DNA of 64,000 nucleotides from DASXUL01 sp036504855 (GCA_036504855.1 DASXUL010000016.1:1-64000), one strand, 5' to 3'. Positions 10,465-19,232 are shown, numbered from the stretch's first letter. Notes: a model not told the origin generated them from the sequence alone. Numbers and translations: made by a program.

Positions 10465-11312
10465 CGGGCCGGCTGATCCACGGCGACAACCTGGAGGCCA
10501 TGCGCGGCCTGGCCGATGATGCGGACGTGCGCGGCCGGGTGGCGCTGTGCTACATGGATCCGCCGTTCAACACCGGCGGCGCGTTCTACGTGGGCACGGC
10601 CAACGGGGGGCGCGCGGCGGGGGAAACGCCCGCCTACCTTGACCGGAAGACGATGGCCGAGTATCTGGACGGGATGCGAGAGCGGATCGCCGCGTTGGCG
10701 CCGCTGCTGGCGGAGAACGCCAGCGTGTTCCTGCACGCGGATGCGCGGACGATACACTATCTGAAGGTGCTGATGGATGAGGCGTTCGGCGCCGGCGGCT
10801 TCGTGAACGAGATTATCTGGCGCTACCGTAGCGGCGGAACGGCGCGGAACCGGTATTCGGCGAAGCATGACACGATTCTGTGGTACGCCAATGGGCCGAA
10901 GCCCACGTTCCACCGCGAGGCGGTTAGCCGCCCGGTGGAGCGGCGCAACCACATGAAGCGGACCCTGAATGCCGGCGGCGAAGCGGTGCGCACGATCCGC
11001 AGCAACGGGAAGACATACGAGTATCCGGCCGAACCGGTTGAGCCGCCCAGCGACGTTTGGGATGACATCAGTCACCTCAACCAGCGCGATCCGGAGCGCA
11101 CCGGATACGCCACTCAGAAGCCGCTGGGGCTGCTGGAGCGGATCATCGCCGGCAGCAGCAGCGAAGGCGACCTGGTGCTGGACCCGTTCTGCGGCAGCGG
11201 GACCACGCTGGAGGCGGCCGAGCGCCTGAACCGCCGCTGGATCGGCATCGACGCCAGCGCCGCAGCGATTGAGATTTGCGGGCGCCGTCTGCGCCCAACC
11301 GCCGGGCCGTGA
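10461..11312 (+). CDS. Orphan site-specific DNA methyltransferase (beta-type N6-adenine/N4-cytosine)
   Basis: The 283-residue enzyme has the catalytic motif DPPF (33-36) first and the SAM-binding FCGSGTT (243-249) near the C-terminus, the beta-class order seen in Type III Mod and CcrM-like enzymes. The middle segment (about 105-200) would carry target recognition. The reading frame is open further upstream inside the galactosidase, but TTG 10461 overlapping that gene's stop (TTGA), with AGGTGAAGG before it, gives the standard N-terminus LxGRLIHGDNLE. No restriction gene accompanies it, so it is probably regulatory or a relic of a restriction system. The target sequence cannot be predicted. 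Confidence 0.85.
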   Translation: MTGRLIHGDNLEAMRGLADDADVRGRVALCYMDPPFNTGGAFYVGTANGGRAAGETPAYLDRKTMAEYLDGMRERIAALAPLLAENASVFLHADARTIHYLKVLMDEAFGAGGFVNEIIWRYRSGGTARNRYSAKHDTILWYANGPKPTFHREAVSRPVERRNHMKRTLNAGGEAVRTIRSNGKTYEYPAEPVEPPSDVWDDISHLNQRDPERTGYATQKPLGLLERIIAGSSSEGDLVLDPFCGSGTTLEAAERLNRRWIGIDASAAAIEICGRRLRPTAGP

Positions 11313-11352
11313 ACGGCCGGCGTGGAAGACCAAGGGCGCCTACGCGCCCTGA
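11304..11352. repeat. GC-rich hairpin element
   Basis: GGGCCGTGAACGGCC hairpin followed by GGCGTGGAAG and the hairpin AGGGCGCCTACGCGCCCT. The segment CCGTGAACGGCCGGCGTGG recurs at 61269-61287, and the second hairpin recurs at about 6570-6585. It overlaps the last codons of the methyltransferase gene. Confidence 0.65.
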
Positions 11353-11397
11353 ATGCCGGATGCTGAATGCCGACTGCTGATTGCTGAGTGCTGTTTC
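11349..11397. repeat. Heptad repeat array before carB-C
   Basis: About six degenerate heptads (CTGAATG, CCGGATG, CTGAATG, CCGACTG, CTGATTG, CTGAGTG) end a few bases before the ATG at 11402, which has no Shine-Dalgarno sequence. Confidence 0.8.
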
Positions 11398-11401
11398 GAT
11401 T

Positions 11402-12967
11402 ATGAACAAGAAGAAAGCTATTGTACTGGGCTCCGGGCCCATCCGCATTGGGCAGGGGATCGAGTTCGATTACTGCTCCGTCCATTCCGCGTGGGCGCTG
11501 CGGGAGGCGGGCTATGAAGCCATCATTATCAACAACAACCCGGAGACCGTTTCCACGGACTTCGATACGTCCGACCGCTTGTACTTCGAGCCGCTCACGT
11601 TCGAAGACGTGATGAACGTCGTGGACGTTGAGCAGCCCGAAGGGGTGGTGGTGCAGTTCGGCGGCCAAACGGCCATCAACCTCGCCGCCCCTCTCTCTCG
11701 CGCGGGGGTTCGGATCCTCGGCACCTCGGCCGACTCCATCGACGACGCGGAGGATCGCGACCGCTTCGAGAAGCTGCTCACCGATCTGAACATCCCGAAG
11801 CCGGCTGGAAAGGCCGTTAACACGGCGGATCAGGCCGTGCGCGTGGCCGAGTCGATTGGCTACCCATGCCTGGTGCGCCCCTCCTACGTGTTGGGCGGTC
11901 GCGCCATGGAGATCGTGTACAACTCCACGGACCTGCGCCGCTATATGAAATACGTGGTGGAGGTCTCGCCGGACGCGCCGATTCTGGTGGATAAATACGT
12001 GCTCGGCAAGGAAGTGGAAGTCGATGTGATCGGGGATGGCGAGGACTGCCTCATCCCCGGCATCATGGAGCACATTGAGCGCGCCGGCGTTCACTCCGGC
12101 GATTCCATGGCCGTCTACCCGCCGCAGAGCCTTTCGGACAACGTCATCGAGCAGGTCTGTCAGCACGCTATCCGCCTGGCCCGCGCGCTGGAAGTGCGCG
12201 GCCTGATGAACATCCAGTTCGTGGTGGAGAACGAGATCGCCTACGTGATTGAGGTGAACCCGCGCGCCAGCCGCACGGTGCCGTACCTGTCCAAGATCAC
12301 GGGCGTGCCCATGGTGAGCCTCGCCACCCGGATCATGCTGGGCGAGAAGCTGGCGGACATGGGCTACAAGAGCGGCCTGCGCGAGCCCGGCGACAGCGTG
12401 GCGGTGAAGGCGCCGGTGTTCAGCTTCCAGAAACTGCGCCAGGTGGACATCGAGTTGGGCCCCGAAATGAAGTCCACCGGCGAGGTGATGGGGCTGGATG
12501 AGGACTTCCCGCGCGCCCTCGCGAAGGCGATGGTGGCCAGCGGAATTGACCTCCCCCCGGCGGGCGGCACGGTGATCTGCACCATAGCCGACTCGGACAA
12601 GGAGGAGGCCCTGCCCCTCCTGCGCCGCCTGTACGATATGGGCTATCAGCTTGTTGCCACCGAAGGCACGTCGAAATACCTGGACGACCATTGGGTGCCC
12701 TCAACGCCGGTAAAGAAGGTGCATCAGGGCAGTCCGAACCTGGTGGACATCATCCGGGGCGGCGAGGTGAAGCTGCTGATCAATACGCTAACCCGCGATC
12801 GCACCATCGAGCGCGAGGCCAGCGTCATCCGCCGCGCCAGCGTGGAGATGGGCGTTCCGTGCCTCACGTCCCTGGACACCGCCAACGCCCTTCTGAAGGC
12901 CCTGGACGCCCGCCGCACCGGACGCACGCTGGAAGTGAAGACGGTGGACGAGTACTTCCAGCGTTGA
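11402..12967 (+). CDS. carB: Carbamoyl-phosphate synthase large subunit, C-terminal half
   Basis: The 521-residue protein is the second half of CarB: the carbamate-phosphorylating ATP-grasp domain beginning KAIVLGSGPIRIGQ, with VVQFGGQTAIN and the metal site VIEVNPRASRT, then a C-terminal MGS-like allosteric domain (about 400-521, with ATEGTSKYL). In other bacteria this domain binds UMP and ornithine. ATG 11402 is preferred over 11381 because MNKKKAIVLGSGP is the normal start of this half. With the gene at 6714 it reconstitutes a complete large subunit. Their separation by two unrelated genes is the unusual point. It ends 11 bases before pyrK. Confidence 0.93.
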   Translation: MNKKKAIVLGSGPIRIGQGIEFDYCSVHSAWALREAGYEAIIINNNPETVSTDFDTSDRLYFEPLTFEDVMNVVDVEQPEGVVVQFGGQTAINLAAPLSRAGVRILGTSADSIDDAEDRDRFEKLLTDLNIPKPAGKAVNTADQAVRVAESIGYPCLVRPSYVLGGRAMEIVYNSTDLRRYMKYVVEVSPDAPILVDKYVLGKEVEVDVIGDGEDCLIPGIMEHIERAGVHSGDSMAVYPPQSLSDNVIEQVCQHAIRLARALEVRGLMNIQFVVENEIAYVIEVNPRASRTVPYLSKITGVPMVSLATRIMLGEKLADMGYKSGLREPGDSVAVKAPVFSFQKLRQVDIELGPEMKSTGEVMGLDEDFPRALAKAMVASGIDLPPAGGTVICTIADSDKEEALPLLRRLYDMGYQLVATEGTSKYLDDHWVPSTPVKKVHQGSPNLVDIIRGGEVKLLINTLTRDRTIEREASVIRRASVEMGVPCLTSLDTANALLKALDARRTGRTLEVKTVDEYFQR

Positions 12968-12978
12968 GGGAGCCTGCG

Positions 12979-13875
12979 TTGAACGAAGATTGGCCGCGCG
13001 ATGAGGCGCCCGTGGAGAGCGCCGGGTGGATCGAAGCTGGGGAGAACCCGGCCCCGGAGGCGGAGGTGCTGCCCGCCCCGTCGCCTCGCTTTCTGGGTTG
13101 CGTGACGCTGCTCCAGAACGCCGAGGTGAAGCCGGGGCACTTCCGGGCGCGCATTGATGCGCCCCAGATCGCCGCCTCGGCGAAGCCCGGGCAGTTTCTC
13201 AACGTGCGCTGCTCTCCGGCCCACGATCCGCTGCTGCGTCGCCCCCTCTCCATCAGCCGCGTAAGCCGCTCCGAGGGCTGGGTGGAGTTCATCTACCGCG
13301 TGGTGGGGCAGGGCACCGATCTGCTGCGCCATATCGCTCCCGGCGCCGAGTTGGACGTGATGGGCCCGCTGGGAACGCCGTTCGTTCTGAGCGGCGGCCG
13401 GCATATCCTCGTGGGCGGCGGCGTGGGCATCCCGCCGATGCTGTTCCTGGCGGAGGCACTGCTGGCGCAGCGGGCCGGCGAGCCAGTTGCCATGCTGATG
13501 GGCGGACGCGCCCGCGATTTGCTGCTCTGTGAGGATGACTTCGCCTCCATCGGCATCGAGCCCGTCTGCATCACGGACGATGGCTCCACGGGCCGCCAGG
13601 GCCTCGTAACGGAGCTTCTGGACGAAGCCCTGAGTGACTGCCCGGCCGCGGTATACGCCTGCGGCCCCGTGCCTATGCTGCGCGCCGTGGCGCGCGTGGC
13701 CGAAGCGCATGCCGCGCCCTGCCAGGTGGCCTTCGAGGCCCGCATGGCATGCGGCCTGGGCGCCTGCCTCTCCTGCGTGATCCCCACCGTTTCCGGCTAC
13801 CAGCGCGTGTGCACGGAAGGCCCCGCCATCAACGCCGCCCATGTCATCTGGACCGCCGAGCTCAATCTGCATTAG
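12979..13875 (+). CDS. pyrK: Dihydroorotate dehydrogenase electron transfer subunit
   Basis: The 298-residue flavoprotein passes electrons from a class 1B dihydroorotate dehydrogenase to NAD. It shows the FAD motif RRPLSIS, the NAD-binding GGGVGIPPMLFL, and a [2Fe-2S] site with C258, C263, C266 and C278 in the spacing C-x4-C-x2-C-x11-C, as in PyrK. The reading frame is open upstream inside carB, but TTG 12979 with GAGGGA at 12966-12971 fits the gene boundary. The first 35 residues are acidic and proline-rich, an extension beyond most PyrK proteins. The catalytic partner PyrD is not in this window, so it must be encoded elsewhere. Confidence 0.88.
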   Translation: MNEDWPRDEAPVESAGWIEAGENPAPEAEVLPAPSPRFLGCVTLLQNAEVKPGHFRARIDAPQIAASAKPGQFLNVRCSPAHDPLLRRPLSISRVSRSEGWVEFIYRVVGQGTDLLRHIAPGAELDVMGPLGTPFVLSGGRHILVGGGVGIPPMLFLAEALLAQRAGEPVAMLMGGRARDLLLCEDDFASIGIEPVCITDDGSTGRQGLVTELLDEALSDCPAAVYACGPVPMLRAVARVAEAHAAPCQVAFEARMACGLGACLSCVIPTVSGYQRVCTEGPAINAAHVIWTAELNLH

Positions 13876-13884
13876 GAGCCGTCA

Positions 13885-13978
13885 GTGATCAGTCATCAGT
13901 CGTCAGTCCGAAGCTCTGCCCGCGGAGGCACGCTTCCTCAGGGGCGAAGCTTCGGACTGATGACTGACGACTGATCAC
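13885..13978. repeat. Heptad-repeat palindrome after pyrK
   Basis: Arms of 31 bases at 13885-13915 and 13948-13978 pair with two mismatches. Each arm consists of heptads (NNNCAGT / ACTGANN) plus a common GAAGCT end, and the loop is 32 bases. It could act as the operon's transcription stop, although no T-tract follows. Confidence 0.75.
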
Positions 13979-14069
13979 CGATGACTCCGCGCATGGTTCC
14001 CGCGTTGTCGCTGTGTGTTAGAATAAGCCCAGGAAGACGCATGCGGATGGAGCGGGAAGGACGGTACCG

Positions 14070-14864
14070 GTGAGCGGAGCGGGATCGAACGGACGAAGGC
14101 CGCCGACGGCGGAAGAGCGCCAGAAATGGGGAGACGCCCTGGCGGCGGACGGCTTCGTCGAGGAGGCCGTCGTTCACTACCGCGAGGCCGCCCGCATGGA
14201 TCATTCGAACGCGGACGCTCACACGCGCCTGGGCGATGCGTACGTGCTTACAGATGATTCCTTCCGCGCCCTGCGGGCTTACCGCGCCGCCCTGAAGTCG
14301 GCCCCACGCCATGCAGACTCCCTGTTGGGCGTGGGAGACATCTACAAGCAGCACGGCCGCCTGCGAGCCGCCGCCGGGCAGTACCAGCGGGCCGTCCGGG
14401 TAAAGCCGAACAACCCCTATGTGCGGTTCAAGCTGGCGGATGTGTATCGGGAGATGGGCCGTTGGGAGGATTGCATCGCCCAGATGCAGGCCGCGCTGAA
14501 GCTGCGGCCCCGTCTCGCCTTCTACCACTTCTGGCTCGGGACGCTGTATAGCGACCTGGCGCGTTGGGACCGCGCGATTGTGCACCTGCAGACAGCGGTT
14601 GACTGCGAGCCGAACGACGATTACTACCGCGTGCGCCTGGGCGCCCTTTTCGTGGTGCTGGGCCGCGCCGAGGACGCTGTGAACGAGTTGGAAGCGGCCA
14701 TCCGCATCTCCCCCGATAAGGCGATCTACCATTGCATCCTCGGCGACGCTCAGCGCGCCCTCGGCAACATCAGTGAGGCAGCTCGCCAAGACCAACTGGC
14801 CGGCGCCCTGGACGATTACGACGAAGTCGTACTGGCGATGACTCGACATGGATATGAGCAGTAA
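14070..14864 (+). CDS. Tetratricopeptide repeat protein
   Basis: The 264-residue protein is built of about six consecutive 34-residue TPR units (from about residue 16 to 240), recognisable by repeated G-D-A-Y, A-L-x-x-x-P and L-G-x-x-Y/L positions. It has no signal peptide or membrane segment, so it is likely a cytoplasmic scaffold. The GTG start at 14070 is preceded by GGAAGG. It overlaps cmk by 17 bases, which suggests translational coupling. The partner is unknown. Confidence 0.8.
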   Translation: MSGAGSNGRRPPTAEERQKWGDALAADGFVEEAVVHYREAARMDHSNADAHTRLGDAYVLTDDSFRALRAYRAALKSAPRHADSLLGVGDIYKQHGRLRAAAGQYQRAVRVKPNNPYVRFKLADVYREMGRWEDCIAQMQAALKLRPRLAFYHFWLGTLYSDLARWDRAIVHLQTAVDCEPNDDYYRVRLGALFVVLGRAEDAVNELEAAIRISPDKAIYHCILGDAQRALGNISEAARQDQLAGALDDYDEVVLAMTRHGYEQ

Positions 14865-15567
14865 GCGCGGGGATGGTCTGGAGGACGGCGATCAGCCGCG
14901 GGCCGGGCATCCCATGCAAGTGGCGATTGACGGGCCGGCTGGGGCAGGGAAAAGCACGGTGGCCAAGGGCGTGGCGAAGGCGCTGGGCTTCATCTATGTG
15001 GATACCGGCGCGATGTACCGCGCGGTTGCGCTGAGGGTGTTGCGGATGACCGGACCGGACGCCGAGCTGGACTGGGGCGAAACGGCCAGGGGAGTTTGCC
15101 TCGAGTTCCGCCAGACCCCAACGGGGCAGCACATCTTCATGGATGGTGAAGACGTGGAGGAAGCCATCCGCGAGCCGCAGGTGAGTGACTGGTCCAGCCG
15201 CGTCTCCGCCGACCCCCGCGTGCGACGCGCCCTGACGGTTCAGATGCAACGCATGGGACGGAAGGTGAGCGTGGTGATGGAGGGCCGGGATGTGGGCACC
15301 GTGGTGATGCCGGATGCCCGCCTGAAGGTGTTCCTCACCGCAGCGCCGGAAGAGCGCGCCCGGCGCCGCACGATGGAACTGGCCGCGAAGGGCCAAACCG
15401 TTCCCGAGGCTCAAGTGCTGGCCGAGATCCGGGAGAGGGACCATCGGGACACCACGCGCGCCGACGCCCCGCTCGTGAAGGCCGCGGACGCCGTTGAGGT
15501 TGACACATCCGGCCTCACGCCCGATGCAGTGATCCAGCGAATCGTGGCGCTGGCCAGGGACTGCTGA
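14848..15567 (+). CDS. cmk: Cytidylate kinase
   Basis: The 239-residue kinase phosphorylates CMP and dCMP. The P-loop GPAGAGKST is at 29-37, with DTGAMYRA and MEGRDVGTVVMPDA, the CMP-binding signature, and RRRTMEL and IRERDHRDTTRADAPL further on, all typical of bacterial Cmk. The first 22 residues, before MQVAIDGP, are an unusual extension; ATG 14914 is an alternative start that gives the standard length. It overlaps the TPR gene and is followed by plsC with a one-base stop/start overlap (TGATG), the common cmk-plsC pairing. Confidence 0.93.
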   Translation: MDMSSKRGDGLEDGDQPRAGHPMQVAIDGPAGAGKSTVAKGVAKALGFIYVDTGAMYRAVALRVLRMTGPDAELDWGETARGVCLEFRQTPTGQHIFMDGEDVEEAIREPQVSDWSSRVSADPRVRRALTVQMQRMGRKVSVVMEGRDVGTVVMPDARLKVFLTAAPEERARRRTMELAAKGQTVPEAQVLAEIRERDHRDTTRADAPLVKAADAVEVDTSGLTPDAVIQRIVALARDC

Positions 15568-16244
15568 TGCCCGCCAACTGGTTTCACAACTTCGCCAAGA
15601 CGGTGCTGGGCAATGTAACGCGCGCGCTGGTCGGCCCGGTGGATATCTACGGGCTGGAAAACGTGCCGCCGTCGGGGCCAATAATCCTCGCCTCCAACCA
15701 CCAGAGCTATCTGGATCCCATCGTCATCTCCTGGAAGTTCCCGCGCCCGATGCGGGCGATGGCGAAGAAACAGCTCTTCAAGATTCCGATTTTCGGCTAC
15801 CTGATTTCGGTGATCGGGGCCTACCCGGTGGACCAGGAAGGCTCACCAAGGGCCGGGATCCGGTCCGCGCTGGCGGTGCTGGATGAGGGCTATCCCTTCC
15901 TGATCTTCGTGGAGGGGCATCGAACGCGCGGGCCGCTGGGGCAGGTCCAACCCGGGGCCGCGCTAATCGCCAGAAAAAGCGGCGTGCCGGTTGTCCCCGT
16001 GCTGGTGACGGGGGCGCATTGCTCACTGTCGCCAGACCACCCTGGCATGCATCGTGGCCACATCACGGTGACATATGGGCAGCCGATGTACTTCGACAAG
16101 GATGAGAAGCGGCCGGACCTGGCGGCGGACGCTGCGCGTATCCTCGACGCTATCGCGGCATTGCGCGACGTTACACCCAACGCCGCCCCGGAGATCCGGG
16201 CCGAGGACCTTCCGCCCGAACGGCAATCAAGCGCCGCCCGATAG
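15567..16244 (+). CDS. plsC: 1-acyl-glycerol-3-phosphate acyltransferase family
   Basis: The 225-residue protein belongs to the PlsC acyltransferase family, which adds the second acyl chain in phosphatidate synthesis at the inner membrane. The catalytic HX4D is H45/D50 in NHQSYLD. The glycerophosphate-binding FPEG motif appears as VEGHRTR (115-121), a variant. VPVLVTG matches block IV. The start codon overlaps the cmk stop. The substrate specificity of this branch cannot be read from sequence. Confidence 0.85.
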   Translation: MPANWFHNFAKTVLGNVTRALVGPVDIYGLENVPPSGPIILASNHQSYLDPIVISWKFPRPMRAMAKKQLFKIPIFGYLISVIGAYPVDQEGSPRAGIRSALAVLDEGYPFLIFVEGHRTRGPLGQVQPGAALIARKSGVPVVPVLVTGAHCSLSPDHPGMHRGHITVTYGQPMYFDKDEKRPDLAADAARILDAIAALRDVTPNAAPEIRAEDLPPERQSSAAR

Positions 16245-16305
16245 TTCGGCCGCTATGGCGTCCTCCCCGCGCACAGGACGCTAGCATGGGGGCGGAGGCT
16301 TCACC

Positions 16306-18954
16306 ATGCGCAACATCGCTCTGTCCGTTGTTTTCGTTATTCTACTGGCCTGCCCTTTGCGCGCTGAAACGAGCGCGGCCACGCCCGGAATCGCGGGGTT
16401 GTTGGACCGGACGATGCGCGGCCAACCCGTAGTGGCGGTCAATGCGACCGTGGATGCCGCGCCGCTGCCCGACGTTCGGTTCCGGCAGGGCGACTCCCTC
16501 AAGACGCGGCTTCAGACCGTCGGCGAGGCTGCCGGTTTTGCTACGATTCCGTACGCTTGGCGGGGGGCGTGGGTGATGGCCCCAGCAACGCGCAAGGTGC
16601 TGGACCTCGACATATCGCGCGGCGAAGCCCTTTCCCGGTACACCCGGTCGCAACTGGTGCGCTGGACGCTGTACACCCTTCCCTCAGACGTACTGCCCTT
16701 GCTGGGCGTCCGCGACGGCGTGTCCATCGCCCGGCTGCCCGAGGAACCGCGCGTCTACCTCCAGGCCGCGCTGCGCGCCCCGATGACCCTGTACCGCGTC
16801 GGACGCAAAAAGGTGCGCCCTCATGTGTGGGACGGCATCTTCAGCCAAACGGGCCGGATCGACGAACCCCTCGACTGGTCGCGCGTCCGTTTGCGCGCGC
16901 ACTTGCGTTCCGCGACGATTGCGTCCACGGATCGCAGGTCCCCGATGCGGCGGAACATCGACCGCGAAACGAGTGACATCTTCGTCTACGGCGCCGAGGG
17001 CTCCACGGGAAGCGAAGGCGTGCGCGACCCCGATCTGCTGGACGCGCCCAACCGGCTGAAGCCCTCGGACCTCGACGTGCTCCCGTTCACGAAGCCCATC
17101 GGGTTCCGCGGCGTGTGTACGGTGGACGAACTGACTCAGAGAGCCGCCAAGGTGACCGGGCTGCGGCTGACCGTTGCGCCGGCCTATCGCGATCGATTGG
17201 CTTTCGTGGGGCTGGAGACCATGGCCTGCCGCGACGTGCTGGACGGCCTTCGGCTGGCGCTCTGCGCCACGTGGCGGCGCCTTGGCGGCGCGTACTGCCT
17301 GGTGTGGGAGCGACAGGGCGTGGGCGGCCTGGAACTAGCGGCGGCGGAAGCCTTGATGGATCTTCGCGCGGATACCGTCAGAGCGAACGACAAGGGCCTT
17401 TTCGACGAGCGATGGTGGGATTTCCTCAAGCGCGTTCCTTTCGCGGATGGCGATCCCTTGGCGCTGACGATGGCCCAGCGCGCGGAGGTGTTCTCCGATC
17501 CGCCATCGGATGTGGAAGCCGCGCGCTTGACGGAGGTCAATGGGCCGCCTTGCATCCCGTACGATCGGTTGACGCCCGCGCAGCAAGCGGCCGTACGAGC
17601 GGCGATGGACGATCCATCGGACGCGCCGAGCGCGGAATCGCGGCAGATGGGATTGGACGGCTGCGTGGGGATCGTTCTTGAGGTCTATCTGCCAGGCTAT
17701 GGCTGGGTAAACGTCCCGATGGACAGCTGCGGCGATATCTACGGGAACATGATCTACACGCAACTGGCGCGCAAGGTGTGGCTGCCGTCCGTGTTGAACG
17801 ATGGGTCACCCCCGGAGAAGGAGGTTATCCCGCTGGGGAAGGAGCGCGCCGTGATGGTTCCGGCGCTGAACCCTGAGCGCGTGGATGCCGTCGCGGACCA
17901 GATGAAGCGGCGCGGCTTCACCACGCTCTACTATCCCGCGCTGATCGACGGCTACGCCACGTTTCCGTCGAAGGCCTTTCCGCTGCATCCGGCCCTGAAG
18001 GGGGAGGATGGATGGGCGCGGATGGAAAGGACGATGGGCGCCAAGGGCATCCGCGTGGTTGGCTACCTCAACACGCTGGCCTGGCGGAGCCCGGATGCGC
18101 GGGCGCACTGGCTGGACGCCCACCCGGATTGGCTGGACCGCGACGTCCTCGGGCGCTCCCGGCGGACATGGTCGGCCGCCCATCCGGAATTCCCCTGGGA
18201 GCCGATGGGGGATGGGCTGCCCTTCACCGGCGATACTGTGCGCCCCGCCGAACCTCAGGTAGTGGCGCGCCTGGAGACGCTGCTGGGCGAACTGGCGAAG
18301 CGGAAGCCGGTTGGCGTGGCCTTCGCGCAGTGGCGACCGTCTGGCTGGAATCCCTCAACCCGCGGAATCGCCCCGCCGCCGCTGGGGTTCGCGCTGCCGG
18401 ATCGGATCGCCGCGTTCGAGGCCACGGCACATGACCCGGCGGACGACCCGCTGCCTCTGATGAGCCTACGCATCCTCGGCGTGGAGGAGACGGCCGGGCT
18501 GAGACCGTACGCCCAAACGCCGGAGCCCTCCATCGCGTCGTACGTGACGCTGCTGAAGCGCCTGCTGGATCGGGCGGCGCAGTTGCGGCCAGACTGGCTG
18601 ACTGTGGTCATCGACGATGCGGGTGGCCCCCGCTTCACGATGGACGTTGTGGACATCCGCAAGCCGCCGCATTCGGTGAAGTCTGGCCTGCTGATCAGCC
18701 CGTCGATGGTGACGGATGCGACGGTGGGGCTGCTGCACCCATTGTGGTCGGCGGACCCGGCGCGGCAACCGGCGTGGGTGCGAAAGGCGGCGCCGAACCC
18801 CGGCCCGGCGCTGCTGTACTACGCGCGTTACTTCGGAAGCATTCCAACCGAGCAGAGGCCGGTGTCGCTCCTGGATTTCCGGCTGGCGCCGGACGACATT
18901 TCCGCCACGCTGGCGCTGGTCGATCCGCCGGCGAATCCTCCGGCGGCCAAATAA
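16306..18954 (+). CDS. Large secreted protein with TIM-barrel-like C-terminal domain
   Basis: The 882-residue protein has a signal peptide (about residues 1-21, cut after LRAE). Residues 25-510 have no recognised family; they include a proline-rich segment and acidic stretches. From about 520 on, the pattern (PALNPERVDAV, the GFTTLYYPALIDG strand-helix, KGIRVVGYLNT, DWLDRDVLGRS, a WxPxG segment, VVIDDAG) resembles the glycoside-hydrolase-like TIM barrels of YddW/GH10-type or DUF4985-like proteins. Catalytic residues cannot be assigned. It probably acts in the periplasm or outside the cell on a polysaccharide, by inference. A hairpin terminator follows at 18960. Confidence 0.55.
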   Translation: MRNIALSVVFVILLACPLRAETSAATPGIAGLLDRTMRGQPVVAVNATVDAAPLPDVRFRQGDSLKTRLQTVGEAAGFATIPYAWRGAWVMAPATRKVLDLDISRGEALSRYTRSQLVRWTLYTLPSDVLPLLGVRDGVSIARLPEEPRVYLQAALRAPMTLYRVGRKKVRPHVWDGIFSQTGRIDEPLDWSRVRLRAHLRSATIASTDRRSPMRRNIDRETSDIFVYGAEGSTGSEGVRDPDLLDAPNRLKPSDLDVLPFTKPIGFRGVCTVDELTQRAAKVTGLRLTVAPAYRDRLAFVGLETMACRDVLDGLRLALCATWRRLGGAYCLVWERQGVGGLELAAAEALMDLRADTVRANDKGLFDERWWDFLKRVPFADGDPLALTMAQRAEVFSDPPSDVEAARLTEVNGPPCIPYDRLTPAQQAAVRAAMDDPSDAPSAESRQMGLDGCVGIVLEVYLPGYGWVNVPMDSCGDIYGNMIYTQLARKVWLPSVLNDGSPPEKEVIPLGKERAVMVPALNPERVDAVADQMKRRGFTTLYYPALIDGYATFPSKAFPLHPALKGEDGWARMERTMGAKGIRVVGYLNTLAWRSPDARAHWLDAHPDWLDRDVLGRSRRTWSAAHPEFPWEPMGDGLPFTGDTVRPAEPQVVARLETLLGELAKRKPVGVAFAQWRPSGWNPSTRGIAPPPLGFALPDRIAAFEATAHDPADDPLPLMSLRILGVEETAGLRPYAQTPEPSIASYVTLLKRLLDRAAQLRPDWLTVVIDDAGGPRFTMDVVDIRKPPHSVKSGLLISPSMVTDATVGLLHPLWSADPARQPAWVRKAAPNPGPALLYYARYFGSIPTEQRPVSLLDFRLAPDDISATLALVDPPANPPAAK

Positions 18955-18959
18955 GAAGC

Positions 18960-18988
18960 GGCCCGCTCCATGACAGCCGGAGCGGGCC
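18960..18988. terminator. Bidirectional hairpin between convergent genes
   Basis: GGCCCGCTCC at 18960-18969 pairs perfectly with GGAGCGGGCC at 18979-18988 across a nine-base loop. It sits between the 882-residue gene and the convergent zinc-ribbon gene, where a shared terminator is expected. No clear T-run on the plus side. Confidence 0.6.
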
Positions 18989-19012
18989 GTATTCACATGT
19001 GCGGGCGAGGAC

Positions 19013-19156
19013 CTAGAGCTTGCCGCCGATGACGGTGATCTTGGTGCCGCAGTCCGGGCACAGGCCCTGAACCGCTGGGCGACCATTCTTGGTCTCGATC
19101 TGCTTGGCGTCCTTGATGTCTTTCTTGCCCTTACACTTAACGCAATACCCTTGCAC
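19013..19156 (-). CDS. DUF5679-type zinc ribbon protein, 47 aa
   Basis: A 47-residue protein with two CxxC knuckles: CVKCKGKK near the N-terminus and CPDCGTK near the C-terminus, joined by KDAKQIETKNGRPAVQG. This matches the DUF5679 family, small single-domain zinc ribbons of unknown function. The GTG start at 19156 is chosen because AAGGAGG (19163-19169 on the minus strand) precedes it. Longer upstream readings add nothing recognisable. It probably binds one zinc and acts in the cytoplasm. Confidence 0.8.
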   Translation of the reverse strand: MQGYCVKCKGKKDIKDAKQIETKNGRPAVQGLCPDCGTKITVIGGKL

Positions 19157-19170
19157 AGTCGGCCTCCTTG

Positions 19171-19222
19171 CGCCGTTACAACGGCTAGTCGGTGAGGATG
19201 CAAGCGGACGCTGCAAGCGTCG
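19171..19222 (-). promoter_or_regulatory. Leader hairpins of the zinc-ribbon gene
   Basis: Two perfect hairpins lie in the 5' leader: GCCGTT-GT-AACGGC at 19171-19184 and GACGCT-TGC-AGCGTC at 19208-19222 (minus strand). The first sits just upstream of the ribosome site and could influence translation. Function is unproven. Confidence 0.4.
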
Positions 19223-19232
19223 CGCTACAACG

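Noticed and set aside
8416..11312. Galactosidase and methyltransferase considered as a mobile insertion or restriction island
   Set aside because: No integrase, transposase, terminal repeats or restriction gene is present, so mobility cannot be supported.
12691..12978. Upstream extension of pyrK inside carB
   Set aside because: It is an open-frame artefact of GC-rich DNA overlapping a conserved carB domain; the TTG at 12979 has a ribosome site.
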